Shown here: piece by piece, positions 33,903 through 42,248 of the stretch
Position numbering within the stretch: the stretch's first letter is position 1
How the letters are laid out: the number at the start of each line of letters is the position of its first letter
Assembly (NCBI RefSeq): GCF_005405085.1
Contig: NZ_BJDJ01000013.1
Coordinates: 1-64,000 of the forward strand
DNA from: Lactiplantibacillus daowaiensis
GTDB taxonomy: Bacteria; Bacillota; Bacilli; Lactobacillales; Lactobacillaceae
Length of the DNA stretch: 64,000 nucleotides
Direction: 5' to 3'
Program-made: the position numbers and the translations under genes
The notes under the pieces: model-generated
What the model was told of the DNA's origin: nothing
Databases searched by the model: none
What the model saw: the letters and a program-made list of their open reading frames with translations, nothing else

Positions 33903-35138
33903 ATGGAAGCAGCAGTTCAAGCATTAAGTGATATCGTTAAAATGAATACCGCTAATGACCATGAAGGGTTGGTCGCGGATTATTTAGCAAACTTATTAAA
34001 ACAACACGGCATTGATGCCAAGCTCGTTGAATACGCACCAGGGCGCGTGAACTTGATTGCCGAAATCGGTGATGGCAATGGGCCAGTCGTCGCTTTTGAT
34101 GGTCATAGTGATACGGTGGCCTTAGGTGACGAAAGTAAGTGGGCCGGCAGTGCGTTAAGCGCGGCAATTAAGGATAACCGTTTATTTGGGCGTGGCGTGA
34201 CCGATATGAAAGCCGGGTTGATGGCTGGGGTATTTGCCTTCATTAACTTAAAAGAACAACAAGTGCCATTGCACGGGACCTTGCGTTTATTTGCAACGGT
34301 TGGTGAAGAAGATGGTCATCTAGGCGCCGAACAACTAACCGAATTAGGTTATGCTGATGGGATTCAAACGTTAATTGCCGGTGAACCTAGTGGTGCGGAC
34401 AAGCGTTTATTGGGTCAACCACAAATTCAAGCGATGTTGGGCGTTGACGCGGATACCGCGGCTAAAATGGCGGCGGCTAATCCAACGACAGAACAACATT
34501 TTATTGAATTGGCACATAAAGGGTCATTGACTTATACTGTGCATTCAAAAGGGGTGGCGGCGCATAGTTCAATGCCAACAATTGGGAAGAACGCCATTGA
34601 TGCCTTGATGACGTATTACCAACGGCAAGCGGCCTATTTTGCTAGTTTCAAAAATGTGACCAATCCAGTCTTAGGCCCAACGATTCCAGTGGTGACGTTG
34701 ATCAGTGGTGGTGAACAAATCAACACGGTGCCAGCCAGTGCCGAATTATCAGCGAAGATTCGGACCATTCCAGAAATGCGTAATGACCGTATTATTGCCG
34801 GTTTACAGACGATTATTGATGAATGTAACGCTGACGGGGCTGACTTGACGTTAGATATTCAAGACAGCTTCTTCCCAGTGCATACCGCTGAAGATAGCAA
34901 TTTAGTGCAATTGGCTAAGCGGGTCGGTGAAAAGGTCTTGAACCAACACTTACCATACTTTGGGGCACCTGGTGGTACCGATGCATCATCTTATATCGTG
35001 AAGAACCCTGATATGGAAGTCATCGTCTTTGGCCCCGGAAACATCACGGCACATCAAGTGAACGAATACGTTGATTTGGATATGTACCAACGCTTTATTA
35101 CGATTTATGAAGAAATGTTTACTGAATTGTTGAAGTAA
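33903..35138 (+). CDS. M20 family metallopeptidase (ArgE/DapE-type deacylase)
   Basis: A 411-aa dinuclear zinc hydrolase. Metal and catalytic motifs are D-G-H-S-D-T-V (metal His and catalytic Asp), G-R-G-V-T-D-M-K-A-G (bridging Asp), V-G-E-E-D-G-H (general base and metal Glu), and the late H in N-I-T-A-H-Q. Annotated as ArgE/DapE-type deacylase; succinyl-diaminopimelate, acetyl-ornithine or dipeptides are possible substrates and cannot be separated here. ATG 33903 is the first codon with a purine-rich site (GGGGTGG) upstream; the longer frame is not supported. No diaminopimelate or arginine genes are adjacent. Confidence 0.9.
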   Translation: MEAAVQALSDIVKMNTANDHEGLVADYLANLLKQHGIDAKLVEYAPGRVNLIAEIGDGNGPVVAFDGHSDTVALGDESKWAGSALSAAIKDNRLFGRGVTDMKAGLMAGVFAFINLKEQQVPLHGTLRLFATVGEEDGHLGAEQLTELGYADGIQTLIAGEPSGADKRLLGQPQIQAMLGVDADTAAKMAAANPTTEQHFIELAHKGSLTYTVHSKGVAAHSSMPTIGKNAIDALMTYYQRQAAYFASFKNVTNPVLGPTIPVVTLISGGEQINTVPASAELSAKIRTIPEMRNDRIIAGLQTIIDECNADGADLTLDIQDSFFPVHTAEDSNLVQLAKRVGEKVLNQHLPYFGAPGGTDASSYIVKNPDMEVIVFGPGNITAHQVNEYVDLDMYQRFITIYEEMFTELLK

Positions 35139-35173
35139 TCGTTTAATTATTTTCGATTAGCTAGTTTAACCAC

Positions 35174-35224
35174 AAAACACCCGCTACAGCGCATCGTCAT
35201 TGATGCGTTGTAGCGAGTGTTTTA
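35174..35224. terminator. bidirectional intrinsic terminator
   Basis: Long stem with AAAACACCCGCTACA against TGTAGCGAGTGTTTT and inner CGCATC/GATGCG, between convergent genes. Confidence 0.9.
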
Positions 35225-35236
35225 TTGTCTTCTGGG

Positions 35237-35671
35237 TTATTCATGATGGCCAAAACGGTCTAAATAAGCCCTAAAACTCTCATGGTCAGTCGTGACGCCA
35301 GCTTCTTTTTCTTCGTACCAGTTGATCTTGTCATTTAGGATTTGTAAATGATGTTGTACTTCATTGAATTGGACTAAGAAGTCACGTTTGACTTGTTGCA
35401 GTAGTGCTAAACGTTCCGGAATCGTGGCATCACCTTGGGCGCGCCATTGCACATATTGTTTTAATTCACTAATACTCATACCGGTGCCCTTTAAATGTAG
35501 TAAGAACTTCACCCAGTTAATGTCGGCTTCTTCGTAGTATCGGCGGCCATTGTCATGGCGATGTGGTTCGATGAGTCCTTCATTTTCATAATAGCGTAGC
35601 GTGGGTGCGCTTAGACCGACGGCGTTGGCAAAGTCACCAATCGTATATTGTTTTTCGGTGGCAGTTGGCAT
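35237..35671 (-). CDS. MerR-family transcriptional regulator
   Basis: A 144-aa MerR-type activator. The winged helix starts Y-T-I-G-D-F-A-N-A-V-G-L-S-A-P-T-L-R-Y-Y-E-N-E-G-L and is followed by G-R-R-Y-Y-E and the coiled-coil dimer helix. The protein has no cysteine, which argues against metal or thiol sensing and against the Cys-based aldehyde sensing of AdhR. It is encoded divergently from the cupin-CMD-SDR operon, whose promoter has the 19-bp spacer MerR proteins act on. ATG 35671 follows AAAGGA by 8 nt. Confidence 0.92.
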   Translation of the reverse strand: MPTATEKQYTIGDFANAVGLSAPTLRYYENEGLIEPHRHDNGRRYYEEADINWVKFLLHLKGTGMSISELKQYVQWRAQGDATIPERLALLQQVKRDFLVQFNEVQHHLQILNDKINWYEEKEAGVTTDHESFRAYLDRFGHHE

Positions 35672-35749
35672 AATCGTCATCCTTTCTTCAAGTTACTTTA
35701 AGATTGATAATACCACGAAAACTTATTTTAACAAGTTTAAACTTTATGG

Positions 35750-35780
35750 TTGACTTAAAGTGCACTTGAAGTTATATGAT
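35750..35780 (+). promoter_or_regulatory. MerR-type promoter with 19-bp spacer
   Basis: TTGACT (35750-35755) and TATGAT (35775-35780) are 19 bp apart rather than 17. The spacer contains the dyad ACTTAAAGTGCACTTGAAGT (35753-35772). This is the classic layout that MerR proteins untwist to activate transcription of the downstream operon. Confidence 0.8.
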
Positions 35781-35826
35781 GAATCCATCGTTAAGTTAAG
35801 CAAGAAAATTAGGAGGATCTTTTAAT

Positions 35827-36231
35827 ATGACAAATGAAAATAAAAGCGGCATTTTTGGTTTAGGTGAAAAGAACGTGGCCTATCAACAATACTTTATCGG
35901 TCAAAGCTACTTACAAGGATTATCAGAACCTGGTGATGAAATCGATGTGAACGTCGCAAACGTGACTTTTGAACCAGGTTGCCGGAATAACTGGCACATT
36001 CATCATGATGGCTTTCAAATCTTATTAGTCACGAGTGGCGAAGGTTGGTACCAAGAAGCTGGCAAGCCCGCTCAGTTGTTACATGCTGGCGATCGTGTCA
36101 CGATCCATGAAGGGGTTAAGCATTGGCATGGAGCGACTAAAGATAGTTGGTTCTCACATGTTGCGATTACCAAAGGTTCAAGCGAATGGCTCGAACCAGT
36201 TGATGATGCCGCATACGCAAAATTAGGCTAG
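35827..36231 (+). CDS. cupin-domain protein
   Basis: A 134-aa single-domain cupin. Motif 1 N-W-H-I-H-H-D-G-F-Q and motif 2 A-G-D-R-V-T-I-H-E-G-V-K-H-W-H give the His-rich metal site. It heads a three-gene operon with a carboxymuconolactone-decarboxylase-like protein and a short-chain dehydrogenase, a gene trio frequent in lactobacilli. AGGAGG lies 9 nt before the ATG. Its role is unknown; binding or isomerising a small carbonyl compound together with its operon partners is plausible. Confidence 0.9.
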   Translation: MTNENKSGIFGLGEKNVAYQQYFIGQSYLQGLSEPGDEIDVNVANVTFEPGCRNNWHIHHDGFQILLVTSGEGWYQEAGKPAQLLHAGDRVTIHEGVKHWHGATKDSWFSHVAITKGSSEWLEPVDDAAYAKLG

Positions 36232-36243
36232 GAGGAAATAGAC

Positions 36244-36573
36244 ATGGTTAAAAAACAAACCGCCGGTCGGGATAATTTAGGGGACTTTGCCCCTAAATTC
36301 GCGGCATTAAATGATGATGTCTTATTTGGTGAAGTTTGGTCACGCGAAGACAAGTTGAGCTTACATGATCGCAGTATGATCACGATTGCCAGCTTGATGA
36401 CGAGTGGCAGTTTTCCACAATTAAAGGCCCATTTACAAATGGGTAAGCAAAATGGCTTAACTAAAGATGAAGTGGTTGAAGAAATTGCCCACTTGGCCTT
36501 TTATGCTGGTTGGGCTAAGGCCTGGTCTGCAATGGGCTTAGCGAAAGAAGTTTTCGGCGACGATGCCGACTAA
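36244..36573 (+). CDS. carboxymuconolactone decarboxylase family protein
   Basis: A 109-aa helical protein of the CMD/AhpD superfamily (F-G-E-V-W-S-R near residue 30, L-M-T-S-G-S-F-P-Q-L-K-A-H, and E-E-I-A-H-L-A-F-Y-A-G-W). It has no cysteine, so it lacks the C-x-x-C peroxidase centre of AhpD and belongs to the gamma-CMD-like branch. AGGAGG precedes the ATG; it follows the cupin gene by 12 nt and precedes the SDR gene by 18 nt, in the MerR-regulated operon. Confidence 0.9.
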   Translation: MVKKQTAGRDNLGDFAPKFAALNDDVLFGEVWSREDKLSLHDRSMITIASLMTSGSFPQLKAHLQMGKQNGLTKDEVVEEIAHLAFYAGWAKAWSAMGLAKEVFGDDAD

Positions 36574-36591
36574 ATTAAGGAGAAAATTTAA

Positions 36592-37335
36592 ATGACAGTT
36601 AAAAATAAAGTTATTGTGATTACTGGCGCGTCTTCTGGGATTGGCGAAGCGTCGGCGAAATTATTAGCTGAAAATGGCGCTAAAGTGGTATTAGGTGCCC
36701 GGCGAGCAGAACGATTAGCCGCAATCGTCAACGACATTGAAGCCGCCGGCGGTCAAGCCACGTATCAAGTGACTGATGTGACAAAACAAGCCGATGTTGA
36801 CAGCTTAGTGCAATTGGCACAATCGACATTTGGTGGCTTAGACGTGATCTTCAATAATGCAGGCATTATGCCATCATCCCCAATCAGTGCGTTGCATACC
36901 GATGAATGGGATGCGATGATCGACATCAACTTAAAAGGGGTCTTGCATGGTGTGGCCGCAGTGATGCCAATCTTCACCGCTCAAAAGCATGGTCAAATTA
37001 TTACGACGTCTTCGGTTGCTGGGATTAAAAGTTTCGCCGGCGCTGGGGTCTATGGGGCCACTAAGTTTGCGGTGCGGAATTTAATGGAAGTCATTCGTAT
37101 GGAAAGCGCCCAAGAAGGGACGAATATTCGGACCGCTAGCTTATATCCAGCGGCTATTAACACTGAATTATTGCATACGATTACGGATGAAAAGACCAAG
37201 CAAGGCATGGATGCATTCTATCAACAAGTCGGCATTAGTCCCCAAGCGGTTGCCAATGTAGTCAACTTTGCGGTTGATCAGCCGGAAGATGTTAATGTGA
37301 ATGAATTTACGATTTATCCTACGAAGCAAGTCTAG
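36592..37335 (+). CDS. short-chain dehydrogenase/reductase
   Basis: A 247-aa classical SDR: cofactor motif T-G-A-S-S-G-I-G at residues 12-19, N-N-A-G near 88, catalytic Ser in T-S-S-V-A-G and the Y-G-A-T-K pair, with R-R after strand 2 suggesting NADP preference. It likely reduces a carbonyl substrate. It is the last gene of the MerR-controlled operon; AAGGAG sits 9 nt before the ATG. Confidence 0.93.
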   Translation: MTVKNKVIVITGASSGIGEASAKLLAENGAKVVLGARRAERLAAIVNDIEAAGGQATYQVTDVTKQADVDSLVQLAQSTFGGLDVIFNNAGIMPSSPISALHTDEWDAMIDINLKGVLHGVAAVMPIFTAQKHGQIITTSSVAGIKSFAGAGVYGATKFAVRNLMEVIRMESAQEGTNIRTASLYPAAINTELLHTITDEKTKQGMDAFYQQVGISPQAVANVVNFAVDQPEDVNVNEFTIYPTKQV

Positions 37336-37560
37336 AGTGTGAGGTAAGCCGGGTTGGGGGTGAGCATTGCCTAGCTAAGATAATTACTCGGTGGGGTTCC
37401 GAGTAGTTATCTTAGCGTAGCAAGCGGAACCCCCAGGCTTGCCGAACACGTTTCGGCTCGCAAGGGTAGAACGGCCAGTGGTCTTCTGGGACGGTTGGCT
37501 AGCGTAGCTAAGCGGAGGAAACTGCCCGACTGAACACGTTTCGGCTCTCAAAGTAGAAAA
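37336..37560 (+). repeat. dispersed palindromic repeat, copy A
   Basis: A gene-free stretch starting GAGTGTGAG directly after the SDR stop. It holds an 18-bp inverted repeat (37374-37391 with 37399-37416, one G-T) and two tandem 48-nt units at 37413-37460 and 37500-37547. Both units start TAGCGTAGC and end GAACACGTTTCGGCTC. The same units occur at 48782-48907. It resembles extragenic palindromic repeats; function unknown. Confidence 0.75.
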
Positions 37561-37576
37561 CCAAGCATCACCCAAA

Positions 37577-37617
37577 ACAACCACGTTGAACTTAACCAAG
37601 TTCAACGTGGTTGTTTT
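37577..37617. terminator. bidirectional intrinsic terminator
   Basis: CAACCACGTTGAACTT pairs perfectly with AAGTTCAACGTGGTTG, followed by T on the plus side and preceded by A residues. Confidence 0.9.
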
Positions 37618-37623
37618 TATTTC

Positions 37624-39021
37624 TCAAGCGGCTGGTTTATGGCTTAAGAACCAAGCCGGAATAATAGCGGCAATTGTCACGATAACGGTAACCACAAATG
37701 CGCCTTGATAAGCATTATTTAAGTGGGTGGCAGTCATGGTGACCCCATTTAATTGGGTTTGAATCCAAGTCGCTAGTAAGGCGGTCCCAAAGGCCCCACC
37801 AATATTTTGTAGCATCCGCGAAGCAGTCGTGGCTTCTGCAATCAATTCTGGTGGTACGCCGGTATATGAATCACTCATGATTGGAATCGTTAACCCACCT
37901 TGAGCGATGCCACGAATGAAGAGGACAACTAAAATTAACCAAGTTGGGGTTGTGGCGTCAAAGTAAGCAAATGGCAAGGTACCGATAATCGCAACAGCAA
38001 TCGCAGCTAACACGACCCAACGAGCTCCGATTTTATCCGTCCATTTGCCAACTTGGCTACGCGTAATAAGTAATCCTAAGCCCTGGGCAATCAAGTAGAT
38101 GCCAGACCAGATAACGCTTAGGCCCCGGATGTTTTGCAGATACAGTGGTAATAAGAACATGGCGCCATTGACGATTAAGCCGGAAAGTAACAACAAGACA
38201 CTAGCCGCCGAAAAGCTAGGAAACTTAAAGAGTTTTAAGCTAACTAGGGCACGGTTAGGGCAACGCCAAGCATAAAGACAATAAGCAATGAGCAAACCTA
38301 AACCGAGCAATAGTGGCAGATATACGTTACTGGTCGTAAACTTACCGCTGGTACTTAATTTGGTAATACCTAAAATAAATGCGGTAAATAGGCCCCCTAA
38401 TAAGCCAACACTTAACCAATCTAACGGCTTCTTGGATGGTGCTGGTTTAAAGGCTGGCATGAGCCACCATAATAAAATTAACGACAGGACACCAATTGGT
38501 ACATTGATGTAAAAAATCCAGTGCCAGTTAAGTGTCTTGATAATGACACCGCCGATCGTCGGTCCCAGGATTGGTGCTAAAACGGCTGGTAAGCTGACGA
38601 CTGACATTAAGCTGCCGAGGTTTTGCCCACCGGCGGCCTTAACGATCAAGGTTGTAATTAAAGAAATAATCACCCCAGCGGCGGCGCCTTGAATGATCCG
38701 ACCAACGATCAATAAGTCGATGGTCGTGGCAACACCTGACACACAAGATCCCAAGACAAAGACGATAATGGCGCCGAGATAGAGACTTTTGCCGCTGAAA
38801 CGTTCGGCTGCCCAACCGGCGATTGGCACGACGATACCAAGTGCTAAAATATAACTAGTGGTGACCCATTGGACTAGGTCGACGGTACTGCTTAAATCGT
38901 GCATAATAGTGTTGATAGCCACGTTGGTCATGGTGGTATCTAACATTGGTGCGAGGGCACCGATAACTAAGACGAGTGCAACTTTGACGAAGTTGGTCTT
39001 AGTGGTTGATTGACTTTCCAT
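37624..39021 (-). CDS. DHA2-family MFS multidrug exporter
   Basis: A 465-aa major facilitator with about 14 membrane segments. It has the DHA2 signature L-D-T-T-M-T-N-V-A-I-N-T-I in helix 1 and R-I-I-Q-G-A-A-A-G-V around helix 4. ATG 39021 follows AGAGGTG by 7 nt. A TetR-type regulator is encoded divergently, with a dyad between the two genes, so the exporter is probably derepressed by its drug substrate. It shares only general similarity with the exporters at 6.2 and 53.5 kb. Confidence 0.92.
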   Translation of the reverse strand: MESQSTTKTNFVKVALVLVIGALAPMLDTTMTNVAINTIMHDLSSTVDLVQWVTTSYILALGIVVPIAGWAAERFSGKSLYLGAIIVFVLGSCVSGVATTIDLLIVGRIIQGAAAGVIISLITTLIVKAAGGQNLGSLMSVVSLPAVLAPILGPTIGGVIIKTLNWHWIFYINVPIGVLSLILLWWLMPAFKPAPSKKPLDWLSVGLLGGLFTAFILGITKLSTSGKFTTSNVYLPLLLGLGLLIAYCLYAWRCPNRALVSLKLFKFPSFSAASVLLLLSGLIVNGAMFLLPLYLQNIRGLSVIWSGIYLIAQGLGLLITRSQVGKWTDKIGARWVVLAAIAVAIIGTLPFAYFDATTPTWLILVVLFIRGIAQGGLTIPIMSDSYTGVPPELIAEATTASRMLQNIGGAFGTALLATWIQTQLNGVTMTATHLNNAYQGAFVVTVIVTIAAIIPAWFLSHKPAA

Positions 39022-39044
39022 AATGAAACACCTCTTTAGATTTT

Positions 39045-39071
39045 GAAATAAGATACTAGGGTTTCTTATTC
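39045..39071. promoter_or_regulatory. candidate TetR operator
   Basis: The dyad AATAAGA-N10-TCTTATT (39047-39053, 39064-39070) lies between the divergent exporter and TetR genes, close to the exporter start. Binding by the TetR protein is inferred from position. Confidence 0.5.
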
Positions 39072-39129
39072 GATGAAACATACAATACACCGTTGACTTT
39101 AAATTTGCAAGGATGAAAGGGTGATTTTT

Positions 39130-39777
39130 TTGGTAGAACATCGTCATTCAGCGGCTAGCCAAGGTATTCAGCGAGATAAAACTCATGCCAAGGCAACCCG
39201 ACGCCGAGGGCAAGCTTTGGAAGCCACTGTCCTAAAAGCAGCATGGGAAATCTTGAATGAAGTCGGTTATGAACAGTTAACAATGGCGGGGGTCGCCAAA
39301 CGGGCCCAAGCGACGAAACCCGTGTTATATCGGCGTTGGCCGGATAAAGCGAGTCTAGTGACACAAGCTTTTATAACTTATGGGCCAAAGTTAAATCCAG
39401 ATTTAACTGTTCCCGATACTGGGTCATTACGGGATGACTTGGTTGGCTTTTTTGACCAATTATTAGTGGTGTTTAATGCGTTAGGGACTGAAAAGATGCA
39501 AGGGTTGGTTGCTGATCGGCTAAAGTCGATTCCAGCTGATAAGTTGTTTGGGGTGGCGAATGATAATGCCATTATGCGGCCGAAGATTGAAACGATGTTA
39601 ACTCAGGCTGAGTCGCGGGGCGACTTAAAGTTAGCTGATCAAACTGAGCGGACCTTGAATTTACCAACGGTCTTATTGATTAACGAAGTCTTGAGTCGCG
39701 GGGAATTGACTGCAGAAAGTGTCGCCGCGATGGTTGATGAGATTTTGGTGCCGGTATTTATGGGTAGCAAAGATTGA
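39130..39777 (+). CDS. TetR/AcrR-family transcriptional regulator
   Basis: A 215-aa repressor. The DNA-binding domain carries L-T-M-A-G-V-A-K-R-A-Q-A-T-K-P-V-L-Y-R-R-W near residues 50-70, and the C-terminal domain is of the TetR_C_16-like kind. TTG at 39130 has GAAAGG 9 nt upstream and is preferred over the GTG that touches that site. It is divergent from the DHA2 exporter, its likely target. Confidence 0.9.
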   Translation: MVEHRHSAASQGIQRDKTHAKATRRRGQALEATVLKAAWEILNEVGYEQLTMAGVAKRAQATKPVLYRRWPDKASLVTQAFITYGPKLNPDLTVPDTGSLRDDLVGFFDQLLVVFNALGTEKMQGLVADRLKSIPADKLFGVANDNAIMRPKIETMLTQAESRGDLKLADQTERTLNLPTVLLINEVLSRGELTAESVAAMVDEILVPVFMGSKD

Positions 39778-39810
39778 TTTAGTGATTAACTGTTTTTTAA
39801 TACGAAATAG

Positions 39811-39975
39811 TATTTTGGGCGTATAGAAGCGGGCCAACGGTGGGGCTTGATGCCTACTGTTAATGGTGAATCTTTTACACTAGTACCACGTATTAAAAAT
39901 CCGAATGCTAGTTCCAAACCATCACAACCAATGACTGAAGAATGGCACAATGTTGATTCCGAAGCGGTTGAATGA
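39811..39975 (+). pseudogene. orphan C-terminal coding remnant, possibly an antitoxin
   Basis: An open stretch of 54 codons without a start, bounded upstream by a stop. It reads like a protein tail: A-G-Q-R-W-G-L-M-P-T-V, then F-T-L-V-P-R-I-K-N-P and T-E-E-W-H-N-V-D. The L-V-P-R-I-K-N-P and E-W pattern recalls C-termini of AbrB/PemI-like antitoxins in lactobacilli, but I cannot identify it firmly. No ribosome-binding site or partner gene is present. Confidence 0.35.
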
Positions 39976-40014
39976 TGTCGCTTTTTCTTGATTTCAGGAG
40001 AACTAAATTGTATA

Positions 40015-40060
40015 AAAAAGGTCCCATCCACAGTCAAACAAAACTGTAGATGGGACCTTT
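40015..40060 (-). terminator. intrinsic terminator of the ABC exporter operon
   Basis: AAAGGTCCCATC pairs with GATGGGACCTTT with inner ACAGT/ACTGT; on the minus strand it is followed by T-rich sequence. Confidence 0.87.
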
Positions 40061-40073
40061 AAGGTAGATACAC

Positions 40074-41294
40074 TTATTTCAAACTTAAGCCGCGCTTCAA
40101 ATTACCCCAGAACCCGAGTTCATCGGTTTGAAGCATTAGTCCACCGTAAATCTTACCGATGTACCACATACTACCAACGACGGTTGCCAGTAAAATCGCC
40201 AGTGAAATTAAAGCGGCTGGCATGGTAGCCGTGTTGTTGATCAACCGTAAAGGCATCAAATAAGACGAGAAGAAAGGTACGTAGGAGAAAATCTTGACGA
40301 TGCCGCTGGTGGGACTGCCTTGAAAGGCCATTGCCATCACAAACGTTAATAAATTCAAGTAAATAACTGGTTGCGAGGCTTTGCCAGCATCTTCAACCCG
40401 GGTGACTAAAGCACCACAAAAGGCTGAAACGACCGTATAAAGTAAGACGGCTGCTAAAGCAAAAATCAGATTGATCGATAAGAGATTATGCAAGACCTTA
40501 CCGATAACGGGCGCATTTTGTTGCCAAAGTTGTTGGGTCATTTTACTATGTTGGGCCAGTTGCACAACTAGGGAACCACCTAGTAAATAGACTAACAATT
40601 GCGTCACAATCATCAGTAAGACGCCGTAGACTTTGCCGTTAAAGTATTTACGAGGCGTCGTACTTGAGAAGATAACTTCCATGATCTTAGTCCCTTTTTC
40701 AGCTGCGATTTCTTGGGCGGTGATGGACGAATAAGTCGTTAAGATCAAGTAAACGAAGAATACCAGAATGTAAAATGAAATCGTCTTGGCCGCTTTATTA
40801 GAAGCGGTCTTTTGTTGTAACTGTTGCTTAAATTCCGGCTGTCGCGCCAACGCTTTGGTTTGTGACGTGGTTAGTTTGGCGTCTTGGACGTTCATTTGGG
40901 TTTGCACTGTGCTTAAGAAGCGCTGAATCTTCGCTTGGTCACCACTGTCGATTTCATTGGGCCCATGGAAGACGGCGCTAACTTGTTGATGGTTGACGAC
41001 TTTTAAGACTAAATAACCATTGATATCACTTTTAGTTGTGGCTTGTTGGGCGGCCTTAACAGTTTTGTATTTTGTCGTGGTGGCCACGTCAGCGTCATCT
41101 AAAAAGCTTTGACGCAAGCTGTGATCTTGACTAATGACCGCAATGTCACTTTTATCTTTGCTAGGGGTGGCCACATAAGAAATTCCAAATGTTAAGCCAA
41201 TAAAGAGAAATGGCATTAAAATCAACATCAAGAAACTCCAGGACTTCGTTTGGCGTAAATAGGTCTCACTCGTGACGATCCAAGTCTTATTCAT
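40074..41294 (-). CDS. ABC transporter permease (NatB-like)
   Basis: A 406-aa ABC-2 permease: one N-terminal membrane helix (about residues 20-42), a roughly 130-residue extracellular domain rich in Lys/Gln/Thr, and five to six C-terminal helices that include A-A-E-K-G-T-K-I-M-E-V-I-F-S-S, a motif typical of NatB (Na+ export) and related permeases. ATG 41294 follows GGAGG by 8 nt. The start overlaps the ATPase gene by 8 nt, so the two subunits are coupled. Sodium or a peptide/antibiotic could be the substrate. Confidence 0.9.
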   Translation of the reverse strand: MNKTWIVTSETYLRQTKSWSFLMLILMPFLFIGLTFGISYVATPSKDKSDIAVISQDHSLRQSFLDDADVATTTKYKTVKAAQQATTKSDINGYLVLKVVNHQQVSAVFHGPNEIDSGDQAKIQRFLSTVQTQMNVQDAKLTTSQTKALARQPEFKQQLQQKTASNKAAKTISFYILVFFVYLILTTYSSITAQEIAAEKGTKIMEVIFSSTTPRKYFNGKVYGVLLMIVTQLLVYLLGGSLVVQLAQHSKMTQQLWQQNAPVIGKVLHNLLSINLIFALAAVLLYTVVSAFCGALVTRVEDAGKASQPVIYLNLLTFVMAMAFQGSPTSGIVKIFSYVPFFSSYLMPLRLINNTATMPAALISLAILLATVVGSMWYIGKIYGGLMLQTDELGFWGNLKRGLSLK

Positions 41295-42186
41295 GCGTGG
41301 CACCTCCAGCTTCAGTCCGGAAGATTTCATCGAGAGTCGGCGGTTGTTGACTGAACTCTTGGATGTAGTGGCCTTGCGTTACCGTGTCAAAAATTGCTGG
41401 CCCAGCGTTTGCGTCTGATAATTGTAATCGATAGTGATTGGGTCCGAGCGCTTTGACTTGGTCAACGCCTGGTAAGGCTGCTAACTGTTCGTCAGACCAG
41501 TCAGTGGTTAAGAACAACCGGGTCCGGCCAAATTGATTGCGGACGTCATCGACGGTGCCATGTAAGACAACTTCGCCATTGCGAAGCATCACTAGGGTGT
41601 CACAAATTTCTTCGACGTTACTCATATCATGACTCGAAAAAATAATGGCCGCACCGCGTTGTTTAGCGGCGACGATCGCTTGTTTTAGCAAATCCGCATT
41701 GACGGGATCTAAGCCACTAAATGGTTCATCTAAAATAATCAACTGTGGTTCATGGATCATCGTACAAATCAATTGGACCTTTTGTTGGTTCCCTTTGGAT
41801 AACTTGTTGATTTTATCAGTTGGTTGACCTTTAACGGCAAACCGAGCCATCCAATCCGCAATTTTAGGCTTGGTGACTTTAGCTGGTTGATTTTTCAACC
41901 GAGCTAAATAGACGATTTGCTGCGTAATCGTGAGCTTGGACATCAGACTACGTTCTTCAGGTAAGTACCCGATTTTGTTGTAGTCATCCGCGCTTAACGC
42001 TTGACCGTTCCAGGTGATTTGACCGTCGAATTTTAGGAAGTTTAAAATGCTGTGAAAAGTGGTGGATTTACCGGCACCGTTTTGGCCGATCAAGCCCATG
42101 ATTTCCCCGTCATGGACGTCAAATGAAACATCGTTTAGCGCGTGGACCGTGCCGAACGTTTTACTAATATGTGCTACCGAAAGCAT
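41287..42186 (-). CDS. ABC transporter ATP-binding protein (NatA-like)
   Basis: A 299-aa ATPase with Walker A G-Q-N-G-A-G-K-S-T at residues about 36-44, a non-standard signature L-S-K-G-N-Q-Q-K, Walker B L-I-I-L-D-E-P-F-S-G-L-D-P and H-loop S-S-H-D-M. The S-K-G-N-Q signature and the approximately 80-residue C-terminal extension are usual for NatA/YhaQ-type exporters. It is translated just before its permease partner. Confidence 0.92.
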   Translation of the reverse strand: MLSVAHISKTFGTVHALNDVSFDVHDGEIMGLIGQNGAGKSTTFHSILNFLKFDGQITWNGQALSADDYNKIGYLPEERSLMSKLTITQQIVYLARLKNQPAKVTKPKIADWMARFAVKGQPTDKINKLSKGNQQKVQLICTMIHEPQLIILDEPFSGLDPVNADLLKQAIVAAKQRGAAIIFSSHDMSNVEEICDTLVMLRNGEVVLHGTVDDVRNQFGRTRLFLTTDWSDEQLAALPGVDQVKALGPNHYRLQLSDANAGPAIFDTVTQGHYIQEFSQQPPTLDEIFRTEAGGATHE

Positions 42187-42248
42187 GGTGTCGCCCCCAA
42201 TGAATTATAGAATACTTCAATCATGGCAGAGAACTTAGGGGATTGCAA

